The position numbers and the translations under genes were made by a program. Shown one piece after another: positions 7,216-16,022 of a DNA stretch of 64,000 nt (position 1 is the stretch's first letter; each line of letters starts with the position of its first letter). The DNA comes from Amycolatopsis acidiphila. Its GTDB lineage: Bacteria; Actinomycetota; Actinomycetes; Mycobacteriales; Pseudonocardiaceae. The DNA lies in assembly GCF_021391495.1 (NCBI RefSeq), contig NZ_CP090063.1, forward strand, positions 1,426,001-1,490,000, read 5' to 3'. The notes under the pieces were generated by a model that saw only the letters and a list, made by a program, of their open reading frames with translations, did no database searches and was not told where the DNA came from.

Positions 7216-8486
7216 AACTGACCGACGAGGAGAAGGCGATGCTCGACGGGGCCGAGGGCCCCGCCGTCGCCGCCGCGATGGATCTGCTGGTGCGCTACGG
7301 CGAAGCGCTCGACTGCGAACGCCTCTGCGACACCCGCAACGTGGCCGGGACGATGACCCAGCCCTCGCCCGCGAAGGCGAAGCTGGTCGCCGAGCACGGC
7401 TGGGACAAGGCGTACGCGGTGATCAACCTCGACTCCGACGAGGAGTTCGAGGTCCCGCAGATGAAGGTGCCGACCTGTCAGCTGCAGCACGGGTTCAGCG
7501 ACGACTCCGTGGGCGTCGCGCCGTACCCGAAGCAGTACGTCGAGCTGCAGGCCGACGCCGAGTCCTTCTACGGCCGCAAGGGCGTCAACATCCTCGCCAC
7601 CTGCACGCCGTACCAGGTGGGGAACCTGCCGGTGCGCGGCGAGCACGTCGCGTGGATGGAGTCCTCGGCCGTCGTCTACGCCAACTCGGTGCTCGGCGCC
7701 CGCACGAACTGCGAGGGCGGCGCGTCGACCGGCGCGGCGAGCCTCACCGGCAAGATCCCGTGCTGGGGCAACCACCACGAGGAGAACCGCCGCGGCACGC
7801 ATCTGATCGACGTGCGGGTGCCGGTCAAGAGCTTCCTGGACTGGGGCATGCTCGGGTACTTCGCGGGCGACCTCGTGCAGGAGGAGCGCCCGGTCGTCGT
7901 CGGGGACTTCGCGCAGCCGGAACTGGTGGACCTCAAGCACTTCGGCGCCGCGGCCGCGTCCAGCGGAGGCGTCGAGATGTACCACATCCCCGGCGTCACG
8001 CCCGAGGCGCCGACGGTGGAGGCGGCCTTCGGCTCGGCGAAGCTGCCGGAGGCTGTCCACTATGGACAGCGGGAGCGGGAGCAGATCTACGAGAACCTGA
8101 ACTCCCAGGGCAGCAACACCGACGTCGACTTCGTGCTGCTGGGCTGCCCGCACGCCTCGGTCGACCAGATCTGGCGCGCCGCGAGGGCACTGGAAGGGCG
8201 CAAGCTGAAGGCGCAGCTGTGGATCATGGTGCCGCGCGCGCTGAAGGTCGTCGCGGACCGCAGCGGCTACACCGAGATCATCGAGAAGGCAGGCGGGAAG
8301 GTGCTGTCCGACTCGTGCCCGGCGATGTCCCGCTCGGCGCCGCCCGGCACGAAGGTGTTCGCGACCGACTCGGCCAAGCAGGCCCACTACCTGCCCGCGA
8401 TCCTCGGCATCGAGGCGTGGTTCGGCACGCTGGAGGACTGCGTGAACGCGGCGGTCACCGGCCGGTGGACGGGGGAGCTGCGGTGA
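7212..8486 (+). CDS. Aconitase X, large (catalytic) subunit
   Basis: This 424-residue protein matches the aconitase-X large domain (DUF521), with phrases such as SVLGARTNCEGG, SDSCPAMSR and VLLGCPHAS. The small domain is encoded separately just downstream, so this is the split, two-subunit form. Characterised bacterial AcnX enzymes dehydrate cis-3-hydroxy-L-proline, and an archaeal relative dehydrates mevalonate 5-phosphate; which substrate applies here is not evident. No proline-pathway reductase is adjacent. It overlaps the upstream transporter and the downstream small subunit by 4 nt each, so translation is probably coupled. Confidence 0.88.
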   Translation: MKLTDEEKAMLDGAEGPAVAAAMDLLVRYGEALDCERLCDTRNVAGTMTQPSPAKAKLVAEHGWDKAYAVINLDSDEEFEVPQMKVPTCQLQHGFSDDSVGVAPYPKQYVELQADAESFYGRKGVNILATCTPYQVGNLPVRGEHVAWMESSAVVYANSVLGARTNCEGGASTGAASLTGKIPCWGNHHEENRRGTHLIDVRVPVKSFLDWGMLGYFAGDLVQEERPVVVGDFAQPELVDLKHFGAAAASSGGVEMYHIPGVTPEAPTVEAAFGSAKLPEAVHYGQREREQIYENLNSQGSNTDVDFVLLGCPHASVDQIWRAARALEGRKLKAQLWIMVPRALKVVADRSGYTEIIEKAGGKVLSDSCPAMSRSAPPGTKVFATDSAKQAHYLPAILGIEAWFGTLEDCVNAAVTGRWTGELR

Positions 8487-8896
8487 GCTTCCTCTTGCAC
8501 GGCAGGACGGTGGTGCCGGGGGTCGCCGAGGGCGAGGCGCTCGTCTCGCACGAGACGATCTCCGGCTGGGGCGGGATCGACCCGGCGAAGGGCGTGATCA
8601 TCGAACGGCGCCATGAGCTCTACGGCGTCTGCTTCACCGGCAAGATCCTGGTCTTCCCCGGCGCGAAGGGGTCCTCGGGCTGGTCCGGGTTCTTCCAGAG
8701 CACGCGGCTGATGGGTACCGCGCCGCTGGCGATGCTGTTCACCGACATCACCACGAAGGCCGCGCTGGGTGCCGTCGTCACCCGCGTGCCGAGCATGACC
8801 GGTTTCGACCGCGACCCGGTCGAGGCGATTCGCACGGGGGATTGGGTCCGCATCGACGCCGACGCGGGCGTCGTCGAGGTCAAGGCCGGCCTCTAG
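8483..8896 (+). CDS. Aconitase X, small (swivel) subunit
   Basis: This 137-residue protein is the DUF126 small domain of aconitase X (start HGRTVVPGVAEGEALVS; middle GAKGSSGWSGFFQS). In the aconitase superfamily this beta-rich domain closes over the active site of the large subunit. The GTG start overlaps the large-subunit stop (GTGA), a typical coupling arrangement that also supports 1:1 expression. The protein has the usual length and shows no sign of damage. Confidence 0.88.
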   Translation: MSFLLHGRTVVPGVAEGEALVSHETISGWGGIDPAKGVIIERRHELYGVCFTGKILVFPGAKGSSGWSGFFQSTRLMGTAPLAMLFTDITTKAALGAVVTRVPSMTGFDRDPVEAIRTGDWVRIDADAGVVEVKAGL

Positions 8897-8920
8897 CCCT
8901 TGCCACACAAAGGAGTGTGT

Positions 8921-10321
8921 ATGTCCGTACCGACCTCCCCGACCGTAGACGTCTTCCCGATCATCGAGAGGCAGCGCGTCGGCCGGTTCTGGCTCGGCCT
9001 GTTCGCCGTGTCCTGGGCCATCACCTTCCTCGACGGGTTCGACCTGCAGATCCTTTCCTTCGCCGGGCGCTACATCAAGAGCGCGTACCACCTGTCCGAC
9101 ACCCAGCTCGGCACGCTCGGCACGGTCGGGCTGTTCGGCACCCTGATCGGCGGCCTGTGCCTGGGCTACCTCGGCGACCGGGTCGGTCGCCGTCCCTCGA
9201 TCATGGTGGCGACCATCGGGTTCGGCATCTTCATGATCGCCTTCGTGTTCGCGCAGGACTACACCCAGCTGGTCGTGCTGCGCTTCGTCTCCGGGCTGTT
9301 CCTCGGCGGCGTGCTGCCACTGGCCTGGGCGCTGAACACCGAGTTCGCCCCGGCCCGGTTCCGCTCCACCTCCGTGGTGATCATCATGGTCGGCTACAGC
9401 CTCGGCAGCGCGGCCGGGGGACCGGTGTCCAACGTGCTGATCCCGCGCTTCGGCTGGGAGTCGGTGTTCGTGGCCGGCGGCATCTGCTCGCTGCTGGCGG
9501 TGATCCCGGTGGTCTTCGTGCTGCCGGAGTCGGTGAAGTTCCTGGCGCAGAAGGATCTCAAGCAGCACCGCATCGCGAAGATCCTGCGCCGCATCGACCC
9601 GTCGCTGCACTTCGCCGAGGGCACCCGGTTCGTCGCGGGCATCGTCGACAAGGGACGGTTCACCCCGGCGCAGCTGTTCCGGAACAGGCTCGCCACGATC
9701 ACCACGCTGCTCTGGATCGCCTACATCTGCTCCTCGGCGGTGGTGTTCTACCTGGCGTTCTGGGGCCCGATCCTCAACGAGCGCCTCGGTTTCTCCACCA
9801 CCGCCGCCGCCACGATCGCCGCCTGCACGTCGGTCGCCGGTGCGGGCGGGCAGCTGCTGATCGGCCGGTTCATCGACCGGAAGGGCGCGGGCACGATCGC
9901 GCTGATGCCGCTGTTCGGGGTGCCGTGCCTGCTGCTGATCGGGCTGGCGCCACTCGGCAAGCCCGCCTACATCCTGGTGCTGCTGGTCGCGAACATCTTC
10001 ATCATCGGCGGCCACGGCGGGATGCACAGCATCGCGGGCATCTTCTACCGGCCCGCGATCCGGGCCAACGGCGCGGCGTGGGCGACCTCGATCGCGAAGT
10101 TCGGCGCGATGCTCGGGCCATGGCTGGCGGGCGTGATCATGGACGGCGGCCTCGGCGCGCAGGGCACGTTCTACGTGTTCGCCCTGTTCCCGCTGCTGAT
10201 GTCCGGGCTGTTGTTCGCGCTCGGGCGGGCGCAGAAGCGGCTGCCGCACGACGCGGACGGCGCGCCGGCCCCGGTCAGCGCGGCAGCCGGCGCCACACGG
10301 TCCGAGGAAGCAGTCGCATGA
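8921..10321 (+). CDS. MFS transporter, aromatic acid:H+ symporter (AAHS)-like
   Basis: This 466-residue, 12-segment transporter carries the DGFD motif in the first transmembrane helix (FLDGFDLQ, about 37-42) and the loop signature GYLGDRVGRRPS, both typical of AAHS carriers such as those for hydroxybenzoates. Its start is well supported (AAAGGAG 5 nt before ATG). It lies 24 nt after the aconitase-X small subunit, so the operon has two different importers for acidic substrates. Its last 47 nt overlap the end of the convergent reductase gene. Confidence 0.82.
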   Translation: MSVPTSPTVDVFPIIERQRVGRFWLGLFAVSWAITFLDGFDLQILSFAGRYIKSAYHLSDTQLGTLGTVGLFGTLIGGLCLGYLGDRVGRRPSIMVATIGFGIFMIAFVFAQDYTQLVVLRFVSGLFLGGVLPLAWALNTEFAPARFRSTSVVIIMVGYSLGSAAGGPVSNVLIPRFGWESVFVAGGICSLLAVIPVVFVLPESVKFLAQKDLKQHRIAKILRRIDPSLHFAEGTRFVAGIVDKGRFTPAQLFRNRLATITTLLWIAYICSSAVVFYLAFWGPILNERLGFSTTAAATIAACTSVAGAGGQLLIGRFIDRKGAGTIALMPLFGVPCLLLIGLAPLGKPAYILVLLVANIFIIGGHGGMHSIAGIFYRPAIRANGAAWATSIAKFGAMLGPWLAGVIMDGGLGAQGTFYVFALFPLLMSGLLFALGRAQKRLPHDADGAPAPVSAAAGATRSEEAVA

Positions 10322-11015
10322 CGAAGAAGACGGGGCGGAGCACGGCGGGCACCCACACCTCGCCGCGCCCCCGCCGCAGCGCCGCGACCGTCGCGTCGGC
10401 GACCTGATCCGGGGTGCTGGAGAACGGGGCGGGCTTCATGCCCTCGGTCATCCGGCCGATCACGAAGCCCGGCCGCACGAGCAGCAGTCCGATGCCGCTG
10501 CCGTGCAGCGCGTCGGCGAGGCCGCCGGCGAACCCGTCGAGCCCGGCCTTGGCCGAGCCGTACACGTAGTTGGCCCGGCGCACCCGGATCCCGGCGACGG
10601 AGGAGAACACGACGACCTTGCCGTGCCCCTGTTCGCGCAGCACGTTCACGACCTCGGTGAGCAGGTGCACGTGGGCGAGGTAGTCGGTGTGCACGACGGC
10701 CGCGGCGTGCGCGGCGTCGGTCTCGGCGCGCTGCTGGTCGCCGAGGATGCCGAAGGCCACCACGACGACGTCGAGCGGCCCGTGCCGGGCGATCACTTCG
10801 TCCAGCACGGGCCGATGACGGGCGAGGTCGTCCGCGTCGAACTCGACGCGGCCCACCTCCGTTGCGCCCGCCCGGCGCAGCGCGGCCTCCTGCTCGTCGA
10901 GGTCGTCGCTGCGCCGGGCGGCCAGCACTGTCGAGTTGTCGGACCCGATCAGCCTGCGGGCGACCGCGAGGCCGATCTCACTGCGGCCACCGAGCACCAG
11001 AACCGTTCCGCTCAC
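10275..11015 (-). CDS. Short-chain dehydrogenase, DprE2-like
   Basis: This 246-residue SDR has the N-terminal nucleotide site LVLGGRSEIG and the catalytic YGSAK tetrad region, preceded by VVFSSVAG. The GGRSEIG form, the length and the C-terminal FFVMRLLPRTVWRRLP tail resemble DprE2, the reductase half of the DprE1/DprE2 epimerase that makes decaprenyl-phospho-arabinose for arabinogalactan. No dprE1 is next to it, so the role is less certain. It converges with the AAHS transporter, with 47 nt of shared coding sequence at the two 3' ends. Confidence 0.7.
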   Translation of the reverse strand: MSGTVLVLGGRSEIGLAVARRLIGSDNSTVLAARRSDDLDEQEAALRRAGATEVGRVEFDADDLARHRPVLDEVIARHGPLDVVVVAFGILGDQQRAETDAAHAAAVVHTDYLAHVHLLTEVVNVLREQGHGKVVVFSSVAGIRVRRANYVYGSAKAGLDGFAGGLADALHGSGIGLLLVRPGFVIGRMTEGMKPAPFSSTPDQVADATVAALRRGRGEVWVPAVLRPVFFVMRLLPRTVWRRLPR

Positions 11016-11039
11016 GCGGAGCAGTCTGCCCGACGGCGG

Positions 11040-11708
11040 TCAGTGCGCCGTCGTGTGGTGGCTCCGCCCGCGCAGCCACGACGAGGCACGCCGCCGCTCG
11101 CCGGGGACCTCCGGTGACCGGGCGCCCTCGGGTGCGTTCACCTCGGAGCGCACCGGGGTGGCGTCGGTCCGCGCCGGCGTTTCGTGCGCGCCGGTGCGCA
11201 GCGGCTCGGTCTCGGCGGTGGTCGACGGGGCGACCGTGGTGGCCGGCTCCGGCTCGACCACGTGCACGACCTTGCGTGCCGGCATGATCGCGATGATCAG
11301 GCCCAGCACCGCGGTGGCGATGTGCAGCCAGTTGTCCGAGTCGTTGAGGTTGAGCGGATTGCCGAGGTTCGACACCGGGTTCGACGCGATCACGCCGGTG
11401 ATCATCAGACCCCAGATCGCGATCAGGCCGAAGCCGATGAACAGAACCCAGCCGAACGTGCGGGCCAGCCCCGAATACGTCGCCGTCAGCAGACCGAGCA
11501 CGCCCACCACCACGTGTACGAGGTTGTGCAGTGGGTTGATCATGAAGCCGAGCAGCATCACGTCCTGGTGCCCGGCGAAGTCGCCGAGCCCGGTGCGTGC
11601 AAAACCGACGATGCCGAGCGCCAGGTAGGCCAGGCCCACCAGCCCCGCCAGGACCTGCACGGGCTGCAGTCCCTGGACCCGGATATGAGCATCTTTCGAA
11701 CGAGCCAT
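11040..11708 (-). CDS. DUF4383 membrane protein
   Basis: This 222-residue protein has four hydrophobic segments in its first two-thirds, with the DUF4383 phrases NPLHNLVHVVVGVLGL and DNWLHIATAVLG. A Thr/Pro/Glu-rich then basic tail of about 75 residues follows, probably cytoplasmic. DUF4383 proteins are actinobacterial membrane proteins of unknown function. The ATG at 11708 follows a GGGGACGAG ribosome site. It lies downstream of, and on the same strand as, the ABC exporter genes, with a 95-nt gap that may hold its own promoter. Confidence 0.75.
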   Translation of the reverse strand: MARSKDAHIRVQGLQPVQVLAGLVGLAYLALGIVGFARTGLGDFAGHQDVMLLGFMINPLHNLVHVVVGVLGLLTATYSGLARTFGWVLFIGFGLIAIWGLMITGVIASNPVSNLGNPLNLNDSDNWLHIATAVLGLIIAIMPARKVVHVVEPEPATTVAPSTTAETEPLRTGAHETPARTDATPVRSEVNAPEGARSPEVPGERRRASSWLRGRSHHTTAH

Positions 11709-12584
11709 GATCTCGTCCCCTTTGTCGGACGGGCACCACACTGCTGTAGTGCTGTGTGCACAGAGGGGTACCCGGGCCTGAAATCCGACAAACGTGGTTG
11801 ACGTCAGCGCGCCAGCCGGCCCAGCAAGGCCGAGGCTACGCCGATCGCCACCGCCATGGCGCCGATCAGCACCCCGAAGTCCAGCCCGAGCCGCGCCGGG
11901 GTGCCGATCAGCAGACCCCGCACCGCTTCCACCTCGTAGCTGAGCGGGTTGACGTGGTTGAGCACCTTGAGCCAGCCCGGCATGACGTCGACGGGGTAGA
12001 GCGCGTTGGAGCCGAAGAACAACGGCATCGTGATCGCCTGGCCGATGCCCATCAGCCGTTCCCGGGACAGCACCAGCCCGGCGATCACGATCGACAGGCA
12101 GCAGAAGAACGCCGAGCCGAGCACCAGCGCGGCCGCCATCGCGATCAGCTTCAGCGGGTTCGCCGTCAGCCCGACGCCGAGTATCGCGGCCAGTATCAGC
12201 ACCATCACCGCCTGCACGAGGGCCCGCAGCCCGGCGGCGAACGCCTTGCCCGCCACCAGTGCCGTGCGCGGTGTCGGCGTGACGAGCAGCTTCGCGAGCA
12301 CGCCGGCGTCGCGCTCCCAGATGATCTGGATGCCGTAGAAGATCGCGATGAACAGCGCCGACTGGGCGAGGATGCCCGGCGCGAGGTAGTCCAGGTACGG
12401 GATGTTGCCGGTCGGGATGGCGCGGATCCGGGTGAACGTCTCCCCGAAGATCAGCAGCCACAGCGCGGGCTGGATGGCGCGGGTGACCAGCTCCGTGCGG
12501 TCCCGGCGCAGCTTCTGCAGCTCGATCAGGCACATCGTGGCGATCCGGGACAGCAGCAGCCGCAGCTGGCGGATCGGCCCGGGG

Positions 12585-13381
<797 letters not shown>

Positions 13382-13385
<4 letters not shown>

Positions 13386-13840
13386 GCGTCCTCCTCGATG
13401 GCGGTCAGCAGGCGGCCGAGTGCCGGCAACGCCCCGGAGATGGCCGTGCGGTCCGCTTCGGACAGGGTGGCGAGCTTGCCCGCCACGAACTCGGTTCTCG
13501 TGCGCCGCCAGGTGGTGAGCCGGTCGTGGGCGGCGGTGGACAGCTCCAGGCGGGCGGCGCGCCGGTCGGCCGGGTCGACGCGGCGGTGCAGCATCCCGGC
13601 CTCGACGAGCTGGTTGACCAGGGTGCTGACGGAGTTGCCCGCCAGGTGCAGGCTCCGCGCGGCGGCGGCGACGCCGATGCCCGGCTCCTTCTCCACGACG
13701 CGCAGCAGCTCGATCTGCGCGCCGCGCAGTGGTGGGTCGAGCACCGGCAGCTGCGCGGCGACCCGCCGCCGGACCCGCCGGCGCAGCCCGGCCATCGTCG
13801 CCATCAGGCTTTCGGCGAGTGTCGTCCGGTCCGTGCGCAC
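13382..13840 (-). CDS. MarR-family repressor of the ABC exporter operon
   Basis: This winged-helix MarR protein is about 152 residues long, with the typical recognition region AAAARSLHLAGNSVSTLVNQLVEAGML and wing RRVDPADRRAARLELS. The frame is open from a TTG at 13861. The GTG at 13840 is preferred because TATTCT lies exactly 7 nt upstream (13848-13853 on the minus strand), a leaderless arrangement, and there is no Shine-Dalgarno. Its stop overlaps the ATPase start, so it probably represses its own operon until a ligand binds. A palindrome at 13853-13869 is the likely operator. Confidence 0.85.
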
Positions 13841-13847
13841 GAGATCG

Positions 13848-13869
13848 AGAATAGCTCTCAATGAGAGTT
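13848..13869 (-). promoter_or_regulatory. Promoter -10 box and MarR operator
   Basis: The minus strand carries TATTCT (13853 down to 13848) 7 nt before the GTG at 13840. Just upstream is the dyad ctctca-a-tgagag (13855-13867), flanked by A and T on both sides. A repressor bound there would cover the -10/spacer region. Assignment to the adjacent MarR protein is by position. Confidence 0.55.
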
Positions 13870-13913
13870 ATTAGCAAGGCTCAGGTTTGGCGGCCCCGCG
13901 TACTCTGGGCCGC

Positions 13914-14177
13914 ATGTGCCGAAACATCACGGTCCTGCGAGGTCTGGAGCCGGCGGCGACGGCGGAGGAGATCGAGGCCGCCGCCCGGCAGTACGTGCGC
14001 AAGGTGACCGGCGTGCAGGCCGTGTCGGACGCGACCCGCGAGCCCTTCGAGGCCGCGGTCGCGGAGATCACCGCCATCACCACGCGGTTGCTGGGAGAGC
14101 TGCCGCCACGGCGGCAGCCGCCCGCGAACGTGCCGCCCCTGCGCCGCCCGGAGGTACGCGCCCGCATGGGGCGGTGA
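13914..14177 (+). CDS. DUF2277 family protein
   Basis: This 87-residue protein begins with MCRNI, the hallmark of DUF2277, followed by a helical segment (EEIEAAARQYVRKVTGVQAVSDATREPFEAAV) and a basic Pro/Arg tail. The function of the family is unknown. The ATG at 13914 is chosen over an upstream one at 13887 because family members start with MCRN. It diverges from the MarR operon and stands alone. Confidence 0.8.
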   Translation: MCRNITVLRGLEPAATAEEIEAAARQYVRKVTGVQAVSDATREPFEAAVAEITAITTRLLGELPPRRQPPANVPPLRRPEVRARMGR

Positions 14178-14209
14178 CCTGGCGAAGGGGCGGCGAGGTG
14201 CTCAGCCGG

Positions 14210-14854
14210 TCAGAGGTAGCCCACCAGCCGCTCCGCCAGCTCCTTCGGACGGCTCAGCGCCACCAGGTGGCCGCCGGGCATCTCGTCCAGCTCGATCCCC
14301 AGCCGCGCGCGCACGAGGGGGCGCTGGAACTCCAGCGGGAAGAACCTGTCTTCGCTGCCCTGCAGGAACCGCGTCGGCACGTCCGGCCACTTGGTCAGCG
14401 GCCACGGCTTCGCGAACGGCGTACCCGACTGCGGGAGCTCGCCGGCGGCCATCGCCTCCGCGGTCACCTCGGGCGGCACGTCGTGGAAGAAGGACTCCAG
14501 CAGGTCGAACTTCCCGGGCAATCGGTCGTGCCCGGTGACGCTCCACCACTCGCCGGGCGACTCGCCGGGCTTCGGCGTCATCGCGTTCAGCATGATCAAC
14601 AGGTCGACCGGAACCCGCTCGCACACCAGCGGCGCGGTGAACCCGCCCATCGACTGCGCGACCAGCACCACGCCGGACCGGTCACCGATCGCCTCGACGA
14701 CGGTGTCCGTGTACTCGGCCAGCCCCGCCGAGTCGTCGGCCGCCGGCAGGTCGACCACGACAGCCTCGTGCCCGCGGTCGGTCAGCTCGGGCACCACTCG
14801 ATGCCAGTACCACGCCTGGCCACCGGCACCGGGGATGAGGACGAACGTGCTCAT
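14210..14854 (-). CDS. Alpha/beta hydrolase
   Basis: This 214-residue hydrolase has the oxyanion-side motif LIPGAGG, the nucleophile elbow VAQSMGG, a late Asp in GSEDRFFP and the catalytic His in PGGHLVAL. It resembles small alpha/beta hydrolases of the esterase or HNL/MES type. The ATG overlaps the stop of the PPOX gene upstream, so both are in one operon under the HxlR operator. The substrate is unknown. Confidence 0.83.
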   Translation of the reverse strand: MSTFVLIPGAGGQAWYWHRVVPELTDRGHEAVVVDLPAADDSAGLAEYTDTVVEAIGDRSGVVLVAQSMGGFTAPLVCERVPVDLLIMLNAMTPKPGESPGEWWSVTGHDRLPGKFDLLESFFHDVPPEVTAEAMAAGELPQSGTPFAKPWPLTKWPDVPTRFLQGSEDRFFPLEFQRPLVRARLGIELDEMPGGHLVALSRPKELAERLVGYL

Positions 14855-15339
14855 TGCCCGATCCTCGCGAACTCTTCCGCCGAGCGGGCGCCGGGAAAGC
14901 GCGTCACGAAGTCGATCGTGCCGACCCACGACGGCCGGACGGCGATCCGCGCCATCCGCACCCCCGTCTTTCCGAGCTCCGCGACGGTCGCGGCCTGCTC
15001 GGGCCCGTAGTACCGCTGCTGGGCGAGGGCGTACTCGGGCACGACCCCGTCGACCTCGGTCACCTCCGCGCGGCCCCGGATGAGCAGTACACCCGGCGGT
15101 GGGCCGGCGTTGTCGATGGTGATCGCCACGGCCGGACGTGCGCGCAGCGCCTTGAGTTTCGCGGTGCCGGCGAAGGTCGGCAGTACGACCTCCTCGCCGT
15201 TCCAGTGGAACAGCATCGGCAGCACCCGCGGCGTGTCGTCGGACGCGACGTAGGCGAGCCGTGCCAGTTCGGTGGAGCCGAGCATCCGGCGTGCGATGTC
15301 GGAGTCGAGAAGCCTGAGGTCACCCTGGGGGAGTGTCAT
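14851..15339 (-). CDS. Pyridoxamine-phosphate-oxidase-fold protein
   Basis: This 162-residue protein has the split-barrel flavin or F420 binding fold. It starts LLDSDIARRMLGSTELARLAYV, includes LPMLFHWNGEEVVLPT, and ends with IAVRPSWVGTIDF. Relatives bind FMN, F420 or heme and reduce varied substrates. The ATG follows a palindromic operator directly, with TAGATT on the minus strand 6 nt upstream of the start, so the message may be leaderless. It is translationally coupled to the hydrolase and divergent from the HxlR regulator. Confidence 0.8.
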   Translation of the reverse strand: MTLPQGDLRLLDSDIARRMLGSTELARLAYVASDDTPRVLPMLFHWNGEEVVLPTFAGTAKLKALRARPAVAITIDNAGPPPGVLLIRGRAEVTEVDGVVPEYALAQQRYYGPEQAATVAELGKTGVRMARIAVRPSWVGTIDFVTRFPGARSAEEFARIGQ

Positions 15340-15357
15340 ACTCCTAATCTAGGAGTA
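15339..15357. promoter_or_regulatory. Palindromic operator of the HxlR/PPOX divergon
   Basis: The sequence tactcctaatctaggagta is a perfect 8-3-8 palindrome. It contains the minus-strand -10-like TAGATT (15351 to 15346) and abuts the start codon of the PPOX gene. On the plus strand it covers the region where the -35 of the HxlR promoter would lie (TATAGT at 15378-15383, 6 nt before the GTG at 15390). One bound repressor could therefore shut both directions. Confidence 0.72.
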
Positions 15358-15389
15358 CATGCTCCGGAAAGGCAAGCTATAGTTTCGGT

Positions 15390-16022
15390 GTGCGTAGCTA
15401 CGAAGATCCGTGCGGGGTGGCCAGGGCCCTCGACCTGGTGGGCGAGCGGTGGACGCTGCTCGTCGTGCGTGAGCTGCTGTTCGGCGCGAAGCGGTTCACC
15501 GACCTGGTGCGCGGCCTGCCCGGCATGAGCCAGAACGTGTTGTCCCAGCGGCTGCGCGACCTCGACAAGGCCGGGATCGTCCGTACCCGGCGGCTGGGGC
15601 CGCCCGTCAGTGCGCGCGTCTACGAGCTCACCGAGCGTGGTGCCGCGCTCGAACCCGTGCTCATCGAGCTCGGCCGGTGGGGGAGCCGGACCCCGCTGAC
15701 GTCCGGGGCGGAGCTGAGCGTGGACGCCCTGATGCTGGCGCTGAAGACGACGTTCGTGCCGGGGCCGGACTTCGACTGCGAGCTCAGGTTCGGTGCCGAC
15801 GTCTTCCACGTGCGGTCCGCCGACGGGCGTCTGTCGCTGGCCCGAGGTCCCGCCGACGGCGCCCGGGTCGTGGCCGAGATGGACGCGAAGACGTTGCGCG
15901 GCCTGGTTTTCGGTGCTCGCCCGGTGGCGGCCGCCGTGGCCGGCGGCGAGCTGCGCCTTACCGGGGAGACCGCGGTGTTCGAGCGGTTCTCACGGTGCTT
16001 CCCCCGCCCCCAGCCGCTCTAG
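15390..16022 (+). CDS. HxlR-family regulator with C-terminal SCP2-like domain
   Basis: This 210-residue protein has an N-terminal HxlR winged helix (CGVARALDLVGERWTLLVVRELL, then GMSQNVLSQRLRDLDKAGIV) and a C-terminal half of about 90 residues resembling an SCP2 sterol-carrier-type domain, which may bind a hydrophobic effector. GTG is the start codon. TATAGT lies 6 nt upstream and there is no Shine-Dalgarno, so the message is probably leaderless. It diverges from the PPOX-hydrolase pair with a shared 19-bp palindrome, and probably represses both sides. Its 3' end overlaps the convergent GNAT gene by 33 nt. Confidence 0.85.
   Translation: MRSYEDPCGVARALDLVGERWTLLVVRELLFGAKRFTDLVRGLPGMSQNVLSQRLRDLDKAGIVRTRRLGPPVSARVYELTERGAALEPVLIELGRWGSRTPLTSGAELSVDALMLALKTTFVPGPDFDCELRFGADVFHVRSADGRLSLARGPADGARVVAEMDAKTLRGLVFGARPVAAAVAGGELRLTGETAVFERFSRCFPRPQPL

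Noticed and set aside
8387..10249. A 620-codon minus-strand frame across the AcnX small subunit and the AAHS transporter
   Set aside because: It is composed almost entirely of charged, repetitive residues, typical of antisense reading of membrane-protein codons.
11741..11761. A small hairpin (cacactgctgtagtgctgtg) upstream of the DUF4383 gene as an operator
   Set aside because: The arms are short and imperfect and no regulator is adjacent.
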